Shown: one piece after another, positions 43,701-51,930 of the stretch | How the letters are laid out: each line of letters starts with the position of its first letter | Numbering within the stretch: position 1 is the first letter of the stretch | Origin: Syntrophales bacterium | GTDB lineage: Bacteria > Desulfobacterota > Syntrophia > Syntrophales > PHBD01 | DNA length: 64,000 nt | Reading direction: 5' to 3' | NCBI GenBank assembly: GCA_035363115.1 | Contig: DAOSEM010000001.1 | Location: forward strand, 806,001-870,000 | Notes under the pieces: generated by a model | Seen by the model: only the letters and a program-made list of their open reading frames with translations | Databases searched by the model: none | What the model was told of the DNA's origin: nothing | Made by a program: the position numbers and the translations under genes

Positions 43701-45236
43701 TCAGATCTTATCCTCCGCCTTCAGGCTAAGGAAGATCGCGGACAGGATGGCGTAGGCCAGGGCGATCATGAATGGCTCATTCGAGCCGGTATCCCAGGGA
43801 AGGTAAATCTCGCCGGTGGGCAGGATCGAGTGGATGAAGCCGAAGAGACTGAAAACGGCGCATAGAAAGGCGCACAGGGCGGCCAGGCGCGGTTTCCGAT
43901 CGATGAGAAACGCCACGACGCTTCCCCAGAGCAGGCCGGTCAGGATGAAGCCGTTGCTGAGGACGGTCAGCGTCTGGAACATCGTCTGAAGGCGCGCTGG
44001 GAGCGCGTTCGGGTTGACCTCCAGGGCGCTCAGGAACTGGCCCAGGATGATGATCACAAGGTTGGCGACGACGGGCAGGAAGCTCATGCTGACGGCTGGC
44101 GAATGGGCGGCAGGGGCCTCCCGGTAGGCCTGGCGGATGATCTCCAGGCCGATGAAGATGAAGATCGGGGCCAGGACGGCCCGCGGGATGAGGCCCACGA
44201 TCAGGGACAGGAGGCCGACGACGGAGCCGATGCCGATGAGGAGACCTGTCAGGAGCGTGTACCAGTGGGTTGCGCCCATCTTTTTATAGGCCGGGTGGCC
44301 GATGTATGGCGTCGTCTGGGCCACGCCGCCGAAAAACGAGGCGATGAGGGAGGTGAAGGCCTCCGTCAGCAGGATGTCCCGGGTTCGGTAATCGTCCCCC
44401 GCCAGGCGGGCGCTTTCCGTGTTGTTTATACCGCCGATGATGGTCAGGATCGCGAAGGGAACGGCGATGGGCAGATACTGGATGCTCTGAGGCAGGCTCT
44501 TTAGAAAGGAAAGCGAGAAGACAGGGATACAAAGAGACATCTCGAAGCTCGGGGCCTTGAACTCCGGGATGTATCCGCCGTAGCCGAGGGCGAAATGGAG
44601 GGCCGATCCCAGAACAACGGCGAGCAGGATGCCGGGGATCCGCCCGGGCAGCTCCATCCGGCCCAGGAGGGTGGCGAAGATCAGCCCCAGGGCCACCATG
44701 CCCACCACGACCTCGTTGAATATCTCCAGAAGCGGCAGAAAGCCCAGGAGGAGAAGCCCGATGCCGGCAAGGGAACCCAGGATGCCGGCGGTGGGGACGA
44801 TGCGCTGCACCCAGGCGCCGAAGAACGACAGGACGACCTTGGCCAGCCCGATCATGAAGAGGGTGGCCATGCCGATCTGCCAGGTCAGCTCCGCGTTTTT
44901 CGTGGCGATAAAGGCGGGCCCCAGGACGGCGTAGACGAGGCCGATGCTGGAGGGGGTGTCGAGGCCCAGGGGCATGGCCGTGACGTCGGTCCGGCCCGTT
45001 TTTCTCCTCAGGCGGACGGCCAGCCATGTGTAGACGAGATCTCCGAAAAAGACGCCGATGGCCGTACCGGGGATCATCCGCTTCAGGATGATCTCCGCGG
45101 GGTAATTGAAGGTGAACATCAGGATGGCGCTCATGAAGACGAGAACGCCGACGTTGTCGAGGAACAGGGCCAGGAAGGCCGTGGTCTCGCCCCAGAAACG
45201 GCTCCTGTGGTTTGCTCCGTTTTCGTGATGGGTCAT
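43701..45236 (-). CDS. NCS2-family (xanthine/uracil-type) permease
   Basis: The 511-residue membrane protein has about 12-14 hydrophobic segments and NCS2-like features: TAMPLGLDTPSSIG in the substrate region, and GGINNTESARLAGDDYRTRDI, where the conserved Glu lies. It moves a nucleobase or related compound into the cell with a cation. No purine or pyrimidine genes are near, so the substrate is open. A gap of 451 bases, with the array 2 end, separates it from the next gene. Confidence 0.87.
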   Translation of the reverse strand: MTHHENGANHRSRFWGETTAFLALFLDNVGVLVFMSAILMFTFNYPAEIILKRMIPGTAIGVFFGDLVYTWLAVRLRRKTGRTDVTAMPLGLDTPSSIGLVYAVLGPAFIATKNAELTWQIGMATLFMIGLAKVVLSFFGAWVQRIVPTAGILGSLAGIGLLLLGFLPLLEIFNEVVVGMVALGLIFATLLGRMELPGRIPGILLAVVLGSALHFALGYGGYIPEFKAPSFEMSLCIPVFSLSFLKSLPQSIQYLPIAVPFAILTIIGGINNTESARLAGDDYRTRDILLTEAFTSLIASFFGGVAQTTPYIGHPAYKKMGATHWYTLLTGLLIGIGSVVGLLSLIVGLIPRAVLAPIFIFIGLEIIRQAYREAPAAHSPAVSMSFLPVVANLVIIILGQFLSALEVNPNALPARLQTMFQTLTVLSNGFILTGLLWGSVVAFLIDRKPRLAALCAFLCAVFSLFGFIHSILPTGEIYLPWDTGSNEPFMIALAYAILSAIFLSLKAEDKI

Positions 45237-45605
45237 GCATCAACCTCGCATTCGCGGCCGGGCCAGATCTCAGGAGAATTTTTCCGGAACTGCTTTTAAC
45301 CTGTCCCGGAACGATTTGTCATCCCCAAAGTAGGCGCCCGGTCCTCCCTCGGACCTGTCCCGCAAGGCCGTTCCGGAGCCCTGATCTCTCTGCCGGAGTC
45401 ATCCATCTTTTTCCACAGTCGTTCACGTTACCAGTAAAAAATGTCTGGCCTTTGCATGAAGTCACCAAGCGGCAGACGTGCGGCTGCAGAGCAAAGAGCA
45501 CCGTAACTGGTTGGTGGAGTTTCTTCGAAGAAAAATGAAATGAGGGTTGTTTTCTGAAAAGAATTTTACAGATTCGGGACGCGACATCCATCCCGGTGGA
45601 GAAGA
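45237..45605. other. Intergenic region between permease and array 2
   Basis: No gene was recognised. A perfect 14-bp palindrome, TTTCTTCGAAGAAA, lies at 45520-45533 and might be an operator for the permease gene. The stretch is richer in A and T than the permease gene. Confidence 0.4.
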
Positions 45606-45645
45606 AAAAACGACGGTCACGACCCCCCTTCTATTCGTGACCGTC
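45606..45645 (-). terminator. Rho-independent terminator at the end of array 2
   Basis: GACGGTCACGA (45612-45622) pairs perfectly over 11 bp with TCGTGACCGTC (45635-45645). On the minus strand the stem is followed by GTTTTTTC. It closes the array 2 transcript after the broken gene. Confidence 0.9.
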
Positions 45646-45687
45646 TTAACAGAACCTGCTTTGTAATAATATCAGATTGTTGTTAAT

Positions 45688-46125
45688 TCATTTCCACTCA
45701 AACATGCAGGCCTGGGTAGTGTTCCCATTTTCGTCTTTGCTTTCCACAACACCCTTATTCATGCCCTGATTCTGAGATGAAACATGATGAATCTCAACCC
45801 AGCCGTGTCTTGCCACTTTGATGTCAAATCATACCTCCTTGCCCTTGCGGTTATGTCTATTGATCTGTTCCGCGTACCCTGCTTTTCCCGGCCGGCAGGC
45901 ATGATCTCCGGGTTTGAGATCCCAGACGCTATCGTTGCAGAACGACTCGGTGCAGACAAATCTGACAAGGATGTTGTCGTCTGTCTTGTTGTAAAAAACA
46001 ACATGCCTCGGAGTCCTTGGGAAAAATCATGGTTCCCGTCATCAGGGAGAAGGTGATGACAGCCGCCCACATCGATCCTTTCATTCGCAACCATCGACAG
46101 ACAGATTTTAACAATCATTTGTCAT
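45688..46125 (-). pseudogene. Broken array 2 cysteine-rich protein gene (member 1)
   Basis: The reading frame can be followed only by correcting defects. The ATG at 46125 keeps the family ribosome site (GAGGAG, then GAGCC). A missing base soon after it shifts the frame, and an extra T in the run coding CCFYN shifts it again. After correction the protein continues through CTESFCNDSVW, GDHACRPGK, ARHGWVEIHH and ESKDENGN to the last Cys. A TGA lies at or next to the position of a Cys found in all paralogues. The gene is most likely inactive. Confidence 0.85.
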
Positions 46126-46267
46126 GGCTCAAATCTCCTCTTTGCTGCCTTTGTTCCGAGTCGGACAGATTCAGTCTGTGCAACCGAACACTGACATTTT
46201 GAAAACCAGCATCAATAAGAGGGAACATCTTTTGCCCGCATGGATGTGATTTTACAGGTATTCAAGA

Positions 46268-46669
46268 CTACCAGTCCAATACGCATGTCTGAGTCGTGTT
46301 TCCGTTTTCGTCTTTGCTTTCAATAACGGCTTTACTCGAAGCATCATGGACCTCGACCCAGCCGTGTTTCGCAACATCGACTTGACAATACCCCTTACTG
46401 CTGGGGGTGAAGACGTGCACGTACCCTCCCTTTCCCGGTCGGCATTCGTGTCCCCCTGCATGGATCTTCCAGTCATTATGGCAGAACCAGCCGCAGTAAA
46501 AGTTAAACGTTACATCCTTGTTGTCTGTTTTGTTGTAAAAGCAGGATGCCTCGGTGTCCTTGGGGATCATCATGATTCCTGTTATCAGGGTGATGACGAA
46601 GACCGCCGTCCACATGGTTCCTGTCCTTGGCAATCCGTCGCAGACTGTTTTCGGCAAGATGTTTTTCAT
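46268..46669 (-). CDS. Cysteine-rich secreted protein, array 2 member 2
   Basis: This 133-residue protein has a long signal peptide (charged start, hydrophobic core about residues 19-37, cleavage after TEA near 42) and a mature part with 6 Cys. The family pattern reads ASCFYNK, CGWFC-N-W, HECRPGKGG, KHGWVEV, ESKDENGN and a last Cys before LDW. It lacks one Cys of the usual ACC start. It lies 25 bases after member 3 with AGGAGG upstream. Function is unknown; it is not similar to array 1 proteins beyond being small, secreted and Cys-rich. Confidence 0.85.
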   Translation of the reverse strand: MKNILPKTVCDGLPRTGTMWTAVFVITLITGIMMIPKDTEASCFYNKTDNKDVTFNFYCGWFCHNDWKIHAGGHECRPGKGGYVHVFTPSSKGYCQVDVAKHGWVEVHDASSKAVIESKDENGNTTQTCVLDW

Positions 46670-46694
46670 GGCTCGATCCTCCTGATGCTGAATC

Positions 46695-47120
46695 TCAAGG
46701 TGTCGGGGTCGGCTTATCTTTATGCCAGTCAAATGTGCACGTTCGGGTTATGTTTCCATTTTCGTCTTTGCTTTCTACAATGCCCTTGTCGGCAACATGA
46801 GTGACTTCGACCCAGCCGTGTTTTGCAACCTCGATGTCGCAACTGTGCATTTTTTCAGCAGGCCTGATGGTTGCTACTCCTCCCTTTCCCGGCCTGCACT
46901 TGTGCTGATTGGGGTTGATCGTCCATTTGTTCCCGCAGAACCAGCCACAGTTAAATGATACTGCGATATCGCCGTCCGCTTTGTTGTAGAAGCAGCATGC
47001 CTCAGCGTCTTTGGGGATCATCATAATGCCTGTTATCAGGGAGATGGTGATGACAGCCGCCCACATCGTTCCTTTCGTTCGAAACCCTCGACAGACTGCT
47101 TTCAATAAAATGTTCTTCAT
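46695..47120 (-). CDS. Cysteine-rich secreted protein, array 2 member 3
   Basis: This 141-residue member has the signal peptide (core MWAAVITISLITGIMMIP, end AEA) and 7 Cys in the mature part. The core is CCFYNKADG, NCGWFCGN, HKCRPGKGG, HSCDIEV, AKHGWVEV and ESKDENGN. A Lys/Pro/Thr tail of nine residues extends past the usual DW end. Member 2 follows 25 bases on, so they share a transcript. A GAGGATTGAGCC leader precedes the start, as in several copies. Confidence 0.85.
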   Translation of the reverse strand: MKNILLKAVCRGFRTKGTMWAAVITISLITGIMMIPKDAEACCFYNKADGDIAVSFNCGWFCGNKWTINPNQHKCRPGKGGVATIRPAEKMHSCDIEVAKHGWVEVTHVADKGIVESKDENGNITRTCTFDWHKDKPTPTP

Positions 47121-47435
47121 GGCTCAATCCTCTTCTTTCGCTCTGCGTCAGCCAAATCCACTTCAACCGGTCTTTCAGTGATACTCTCCTGAACCGGCAT
47201 CAACGTTGATGGGTATTGATTGCCCGCTTTGTCGAGATGACCGGCAATTGTTAACCGTTCTTCGAAAAGAGGTTCTGGCTTTGAATCGATCTTGAATGAA
47301 AAGGTCAAATATCTTGCCCGCCGGACGCTCAATGGCGGTTTTGATTGCAGGGAAATTGGAGACGGCCGCGGCCCCGCCTTATGCCTCATGGCCGTCTCCA
47401 CATAATCAGTGTACTCGGGACGTCGGGCAGTTGTT
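47121..47435. other. Array 2 spacer before member 3
   Basis: This 315-base spacer has no gene. Read on the minus strand, a CATCTCGACAA-GGGCAA...TGATGC-GGTT block near 47190-47250 recurs in the spacers before members 1 and 6. The hairpin at 47357-47400 lies just after member 4. Confidence 0.5.
47357..47400 (-). terminator. Hairpin after array 2 member 4
   Basis: TGGAGACGGCC (47357-47367) pairs perfectly with GGCCGTCTCCA (47390-47400) over 11 bp with a GC-rich loop. On the minus strand AATTTCCC follows, so the T tract is weak. It may end or attenuate the member 4 transcript. Confidence 0.55.
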
Positions 47436-47855
47436 CTACCGAGAAAAAACCCATTCGAAGTAACATTTTTTGACAACGACACCATCGGCATTTTTGCTTT
47501 CCGCAAGACCAAAACCCCCTGGAGGATTGTCATGGGTGATATCAACCCAGCCGTGCTTTTCAACAGGGACATCGCAGGTAGCAACACCTCCGATTCGCCT
47601 GATGCTCGCAATCCCTCCTTTTCCCGGCCGGCACTTGTGTTCCCCGGGGTCGAGAGTCCAGCTGTTTCCGCAGAACCAGCCGCAGTTGAAGGAAACATGT
47701 ATCTTGCCGTCACTCTTGTTGTAGAAGCAGCATGCCTCGGAGTCCTTGGAAATCAAAACGGTTGCCGCGATCAGTACAATCGCAAAGGTAACCATCCACA
47801 TCGCTCCTCTGTTTCCCAACCGTTCGCAGATTGGTTTCGACAATTCATGCTTCAT
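47436..47855 (-). CDS. Cysteine-rich secreted protein, array 2 member 4
   Basis: This 139-residue member has a signal peptide ending SEA and 7 Cys. The core is CCFYNKSDGK, NCGWFCGNSW, PGEHKCRPGKGG, ATCDVPV and EKHGWVDI. Its C-terminal third departs from the others: ESKDENGN is replaced by ESKNADGV and the end reads KKCYFEWVFSR. The start at 47855 follows AAGGAGGAGCG; the longer frame to 47942 is spacer. Confidence 0.85.
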   Translation of the reverse strand: MKHELSKPICERLGNRGAMWMVTFAIVLIAATVLISKDSEACCFYNKSDGKIHVSFNCGWFCGNSWTLDPGEHKCRPGKGGIASIRRIGGVATCDVPVEKHGWVDITHDNPPGGFGLAESKNADGVVVKKCYFEWVFSR

Positions 47856-47981
47856 GGTTCGCTCCTCCTTTCCAGTGATTTCACTCCGTGTCAGGCAGCC
47901 CGTTCTACTCGACAAGACGGAGGTGTTTTTGTGATCCAGCATAGGCTAATGGCCTGTTTTATTGAGTGGCGGCACTGTTCC

Positions 47982-48386
47982 TTAATTGCCCCAATCGAAC
48001 TCGCATACATTGGTCGTGTTTCCATTTTCATCTTTGCTTTCTGCAACGCCTTTATCCTGGACATGATAGACGTTGACCCAGCCGTGTTTAGCGACCGGAA
48101 GAAGCTCACAAGGATCCTTTTGATTATGGTAGAGGGTGACGTATCCATTCTTTCCCGGCCGGCATTTATGTTGTCCAGGGCTTAGATCCCAGACGTTCCA
48201 GCAGAACACGCCGCAGTCAAACTTGACCGTGATCTTGTCATCCGCTGAGTTGTAAAAGCAGCACGCCTCCGATTTCACAGGGATCGTCAGGTATCCCGCG
48301 ATCAGCGCAACGGCGACGATAACCGTCCACATCGCTCTCTTCTCTCGCATCCACCAACAAACCGGTTTCGACAATCTGTTCATCAT
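47982..48386 (-). CDS. Cysteine-rich secreted protein, array 2 member 5
   Basis: This 134-residue member has a signal peptide (core MWTVIVAVALIAGYLTIP, end SEA) and 7 Cys. It has CCFYNSADDK, DCGVFCWNVW, GQHKCRPGKNG, PCELLPVAKHGWVNV and ESKDENGN. The third Cys loop is longer and CRPGKNG replaces CRPGKGG. Two Met codons start the frame, with AAGGAGGATCGGACC before them. Confidence 0.85.
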   Translation of the reverse strand: MMNRLSKPVCWWMREKRAMWTVIVAVALIAGYLTIPVKSEACCFYNSADDKITVKFDCGVFCWNVWDLSPGQHKCRPGKNGYVTLYHNQKDPCELLPVAKHGWVNVYHVQDKGVAESKDENGNTTNVCEFDWGN

Positions 48387-48520
48387 GGTCCGATCCTCCT
48401 TCCCGCTGCTTCATTTGCCGGTGGACAATCATCCTTTCTGCAGCGCAAGGATGTTGCCCTCGGAATCCGGCATCGGCAAAGAGTCGGCTCTACTGAAAAA
48501 TGCCGTCTCGTTGCCAATCT

Positions 48521-48943
48521 TCACCAGTCAAAGGTGCAGGTTTGAATCGTTTTACCGTTTTCATCTTTGTTTTCCACAACGCCCTTGTTCATGCCCTGTG
48601 CCTTAACATGATGGACCTCGACCCAGCCGTGCTTTTTAACCCAGATGTAATTGCATGCTTCGAAGCTTTTACTTTTGACTCGCGAGATCGACGTGGCGTT
48701 TCCTCCCTTTCCCGGCCGGCAGGCGTGATCTCCGGGTTCAATATCCCAGTCGTTCCCGCAGAATACACCGCAGACAAAAGAAACGTGAATCTTCTCGTCG
48801 GTATGGTTATAGAAACAGCATGCTTCCGTGTTCTTGGGAAGCATTACGGTTCCTGCGATCAAAGCCGTGGCGATGATAACCGTCCACATCGCTCCCCTGT
48901 TTCGGAGCCCTCCGCAGATCCGTTTCGACATTATGTTCTTCAT
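48521..48943 (-). CDS. Cysteine-rich secreted protein, array 2 member 6
   Basis: This 140-residue member has a signal peptide ending TEA and 7 Cys. The core is CCFYNHTDEK, VCGVFCGND, GDHACRPGKGG, a longer loop with FEACNYIWV, then KKHGWVEVHH and NKDENGK. The GMNKGVVE insert after the HGW motif is shared only with the broken member 1, so the two are closest relatives. GGGAGATTGAGCC precedes the start, and the 205-base spacer upstream resembles that before member 1. Confidence 0.85.
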   Translation of the reverse strand: MKNIMSKRICGGLRNRGAMWTVIIATALIAGTVMLPKNTEACCFYNHTDEKIHVSFVCGVFCGNDWDIEPGDHACRPGKGGNATSISRVKSKSFEACNYIWVKKHGWVEVHHVKAQGMNKGVVENKDENGKTIQTCTFDW

Positions 48944-49148
48944 GGCTCAATCTCCCTTTCCGCCGCTTTGTTCCGTATCAAGCAGGTTCACTATGCTCAT
49001 CCGAACTGCGGCGCTTTGGAAAGCCAGCATCACTGCCTGCGAATTTTCTTTGCCCATCTTGCGGAGATGACGGTACGATCAAGACTGCAGCTCGTTGCCA
49101 TCTTTTCCCACTTTCCGGTTACGATCCGAAAACACCGACGGTCGCTGC

Positions 49149-49559
49149 TCACTGAACCCAGTCGAACTCACAGAAATCAATAACTTGGCCGTACTCATTT
49201 TTGCTGACGGCACGGCACTTGCTCCCTGGATGGGTTACTTCAATCCAACCATGTTTCTGGACATCTAAACCTCTATCGCAGAACAGTCCGTTCCGCTTGA
49301 TGTTCGCGACTCCCCCTTTCCCCGGGCGACACTTGTGCTCTCCCTGCCCTAAAACCCATGTATTACTACAGAAAATCCCGCAATCGAACTCGACGGTGAT
49401 GTCTCCCTTGTCGTCTGCCATGTTATAGAAGCAGCTTGCTTCGCTGACCCGCGGCATAAGACCGATTCCGGCAACAAGGGTCATGACAACGATCATCGCA
49501 TACACCCATTGCTTTCTTTCCAAACGGCTGTCGCTCTTTGTCATCAACACACTCTTCAT
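49149..49559 (-). CDS. Cysteine-rich secreted protein, array 2 member 7
   Basis: This 136-residue member has a distinct N terminus (SDSRLERKQWVYAM) shared only with member 8, then a signal core ending SEA. The mature part has 7 Cys: a single Cys in ASCFYN, DCGIFCSNTW, GEHKCRPGKGG, FCDRGLDVQKHGWIEV, an extra Cys in GSKCRAV, and FCEFDW. The extra Cys may pair in place of the missing one of the ACC start. AGGAGGATTGAGCC precedes the ATG, and a conserved promoter-like element lies 58 bases upstream. Confidence 0.85.
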   Translation of the reverse strand: MKSVLMTKSDSRLERKQWVYAMIVVMTLVAGIGLMPRVSEASCFYNMADDKGDITVEFDCGIFCSNTWVLGQGEHKCRPGKGGVANIKRNGLFCDRGLDVQKHGWIEVTHPGSKCRAVSKNEYGQVIDFCEFDWVQ

Positions 49560-49616
49560 GGCTCAATCCTCCTTTGTTGTTCTCGTAACTCCTGTCAGAC
49601 AAACTCAATCTCCGTG

Positions 49617-49682
49617 CTGCGATTTTAGAATAGATCATTTCATGCCGGTGGCAATGCTTGTTCATCTGATAGGTAGAATAGG
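49617..49682 (-). promoter_or_regulatory. Conserved promoter-like element upstream of array 2 member 7
   Basis: On the minus strand TTGCCA (49654-49649) and TATTCT (49632-49627) are 16 bases apart. The element matches those upstream of array 1 (6822-6897) and member 8 (50619-50684), including AGATGAACAAGCATTG. It ends 58 bases before the start codon. Confidence 0.5.
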
Positions 49683-49684
49683 TG

Positions 49685-49892
49685 CCCATCCGATTTGTGG
49701 CGCAAAGTTGGAGAGATACAATTTGGGGGTGGATAGAGAAATCGAAGAAAGAAAGGATCGTTATACTGTTGAATCCGGTGATCCTGTGGCCAGGCTGCTC
49801 GATTTCGTTTCATCTTGGAAGTCCTTTGTCTCGATCCTGTTGTTCCGATGGCTAATAGATAGAGAGATCCATGATTCATTCGGATGCAGGTA
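49685..49892. other. Array 2 spacer between members 7 and 8
   Basis: No gene is visible between the promoter-like element of member 7 and the terminator of member 8. Confidence 0.4.
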
Positions 49893-49929
49893 AAATCGGC
49901 GCACCTCATATGGCCTGGTGCGCCGATTT
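49893..49929 (-). terminator. Hairpin terminator after array 2 member 8
   Basis: A perfect 13-bp stem, AAATCGGCGCACC with its complement, has an 11-base loop. Read on the minus strand, the second arm ends in GATTTT followed by ACC. It lies about 230 bases past the member 8 stop, so this gene appears to form its own transcript. Confidence 0.8.
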
Positions 49930-50157
49930 CAATCCCCTCAACAGATCATGACAATTCGGGTGCTCCGGTGACGGCACAAGCAATCTTCTTCGTTGTACCT
50001 CAACCTTTCCGGATCATTTGTCATTGGATGGCCTGGAAGTTCCTGCAGTGAACATCGTCATTCCATTGCACGATCTGACTGTATCAGTCTGGACTGCATC
50101 TCTTCGCCGTCTTTTCACACTCTCCGGTTACGATCCGAAAGCACCCGGGGCAACCGC

Positions 50158-50562
50158 TCATTTCACCCAGTCGAAGGTACAGGAATCGATGATTTCAGCG
50201 TTCTCATTTTTGCTGACGACAAGGCCTTTGTTTCCTGTACGGGTTACTTCAACCCAACCGTGTTTCTTGACTGTTTCGATATCGCAGGACTGTCCTCCCC
50301 GCCTGATCGTCCCGCTTCCCCCCTTCCCCGGGCGGCACTTATGCTCCCCAGGCCCTAAATCCCATGCATTCCCACAGAAAACCCCACAACTGAACTCAGC
50401 GACGATGCCTCCCTTGTCCACCAGGTTATAGAAGCAGCATGCATCACTGACTTGCGGCGCGAGTCCGATTCCGACAACAATGGCCATGACAACGATCATC
50501 GCACACACCCATTGCTTTCTTTCCAACCGGCTGTCGCTGTCTGTTGTCAACGCATTCTTCAT
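50158..50562 (-). CDS. Cysteine-rich secreted protein, array 2 member 8
   Basis: This 134-residue member, closest to member 7, has the SDSRLERKQWVCAM start and a signal core ending SDA. The mature part has 7 Cys: ACCFYN, SCGVFCGNAW, GEHKCRPGKGG, SCDIETV, KKHGWVEV and SCTFDW. It keeps the CC start that member 7 lost. AGGAGGATTGAGCC precedes the ATG. With its own promoter-like element and terminator it looks independently expressed. Confidence 0.85.
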   Translation of the reverse strand: MKNALTTDSDSRLERKQWVCAMIVVMAIVVGIGLAPQVSDACCFYNLVDKGGIVAEFSCGVFCGNAWDLGPGEHKCRPGKGGSGTIRRGGQSCDIETVKKHGWVEVTRTGNKGLVVSKNENAEIIDSCTFDWVK

Positions 50563-50618
50563 GGCTCAATCCTCCTTTCCAATGATTTGTCTTCCCTTTT
50601 ACAAACTCAACTTACCCG

Positions 50619-50684
50619 ATGCGATTACAGAATAGAGCATTTCATGCCTGCGACAATGCTTGATCATCTCGTAAGCAGAATAGG
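50619..50684 (-). promoter_or_regulatory. Conserved promoter-like element upstream of array 2 member 8
   Basis: On the minus strand TTGTCG (50656-50651) and TATTCT (50634-50629) are 16 bases apart, at the same place relative to the conserved AGATGATCAAGCATTG run as in the other two elements. It ends 57 bases before the start codon, nearly as in member 7. Confidence 0.5.
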
Positions 50685-50811
50685 TGCTGATTCGTATTCA
50701 GGTGTGAAAATGGTTGGGTACGATGCTATGGGGGGAAGGGGAGTGGAAAAGGGAATGGCTTGTAATGCTGTTGAATCCTCCGATTTTACAGCCTGGGAGG
50801 TTTCTCTGGTT

Positions 50812-51804
50812 TCATCCTTTCAGTTCCTTGGGTTCCTGAATGTGAATATCGTATTTCCGCAGAAAATCCTTGAAGCCGTAGACTTTTTTCCCCATGAAGA
50901 CCATGTCGATTGCCTGGGCTGGGCAGTTGTTGACGCAGCCCATGCAGCCAATGCAGCGGTCCTGGTCCACCCTGTGCTGTGCAGGGTGTGTGGCTCCGAC
51001 CGGGCATACCCGGACGCAGGTGCCGCAGCCGATGCATTTCGCCGCGTCGATGGTATGCCGGGAGATCAGCAGTTTCGTGAATTTCATCATCACGGATCCC
51101 TTGAAGACATCGCCGTAATGAAACTCCTTCCGCACGGGAGAAATCGTTCCTCCGCTCCGGACCATCTGAAGAAACTTTTTGGCGAACTCCCGGACCTGCG
51201 TGTAGGTTTCCTCGTTCGGCCGGTCCCTGTATTTGAGGATGCGCGCCTCTTTCCCGGACGACCAGGTCGGGGCGAAGGTGGACATGTTGCCGAAGGCGGC
51301 GATCCCCACCGGGACGCCTCCCTTCGCGCACAGCAGCTGGAGCGTGGAGAAGGCGGTGTTGTACTGATTGTCCCCGGGGCCGCCGAAGGTCGAATAGGCT
51401 GCCACCGGGATGCCCTGAATATCCGGAATGGACGCCAGCCATGATCGCACGTTGCCCGGCGTGTCCAGGTAATACACCGGCGTTCCCAGGACGATCAGAT
51501 CGTAGCCCTTCATCGCGGACGGATCGAACCCGCGGATGTCCAGGGCCGTCACCGTCAGTCCGTTCTGCTCGAGAACCTTTCCGATCAGCCTGCCGTTCCG
51601 CTCCGTGTGGCCCGCCTGGCTGTACCAGAGGACAAGCGCCGTCCGGGGCTGTGTGGATTTTAGCGGTATTTTCGAATCGGGAATGGTTTCCCTCGTGCAT
51701 CCGTTCAGACTTATGGCCGCCGCGGCTCCGGCTGAACCGGCGAGAAATGTCCTTCGTGTACAGGTTTTCCATTTGCCGGTCTGCTTTTCGTCATGCTTTC
51801 CCAT
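50812..51804 (-). CDS. Exported flavodoxin / 2[4Fe-4S] ferredoxin protein (EFR1-like)
   Basis: This 330-residue protein joins a flavodoxin-like domain (about residues 55-200, with WYSQAGHTERN and TPVYYLDTPGN) to a two-cluster ferredoxin with CIGCGTCVRVCPVG and CIGCMGCVNNCP. It begins with a twin-arginine motif, RRTFLAG (17-23), and a lipobox-like LNGC (33-36), so it may be folded in the cytoplasm, exported by Tat and held by lipid at the membrane. Electron transfer with a periplasmic partner is plausible. The ATG at 51804 follows GGGAAA. Flavodoxin domains are usually cytoplasmic, so the export signal is odd. Confidence 0.88.
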   Translation of the reverse strand: MGKHDEKQTGKWKTCTRRTFLAGSAGAAAAISLNGCTRETIPDSKIPLKSTQPRTALVLWYSQAGHTERNGRLIGKVLEQNGLTVTALDIRGFDPSAMKGYDLIVLGTPVYYLDTPGNVRSWLASIPDIQGIPVAAYSTFGGPGDNQYNTAFSTLQLLCAKGGVPVGIAAFGNMSTFAPTWSSGKEARILKYRDRPNEETYTQVREFAKKFLQMVRSGGTISPVRKEFHYGDVFKGSVMMKFTKLLISRHTIDAAKCIGCGTCVRVCPVGATHPAQHRVDQDRCIGCMGCVNNCPAQAIDMVFMGKKVYGFKDFLRKYDIHIQEPKELKG

Positions 51805-51930
51805 TGCCTGTTTCCCTCTGCGGTGTTTTTCGCTTGACAGAATACGGGGTGGAGATGAATCAATCCGGATGGCCATTTATCACAGAGAAGGCATGAAAAT
51901 CACGATCAATCATGAAGGGGAGGACGAGAG

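Larger units (their letters stand above)
49113..49684 (-). repeat. Tandem duplication unit A (array 2 member 7)
   Basis: This unit holds member 7 with both flanks. It matches the unit at 50121-50686 in the gene, in the upstream element, and in the downstream CCGGTTACGATCCGAAA run at 49115-49131. The two differ at many positions, so the duplication is not recent. Confidence 0.65.
50121..50686 (-). repeat. Tandem duplication unit B (array 2 member 8)
   Basis: This unit is the partner of 49113-49684. It includes the downstream CCGGTTACGATCCGAAA run (50124-50140), the member 8 gene and the promoter-like element. Confidence 0.65.

Noticed and set aside
45688..46125. Selenocysteine at the in-frame TGA of the first array 2 gene
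   Set aside because: The same gene has two independent frameshifts, so it is decaying; I saw no clear SECIS hairpin after the TGA.
45237..50811. Array 2 region as a CRISPR array or integron
   Set aside because: The repeated units are coding genes of about 400 bases with varying spacers; there are no short identical repeats, attC-like sites or integrase gene.
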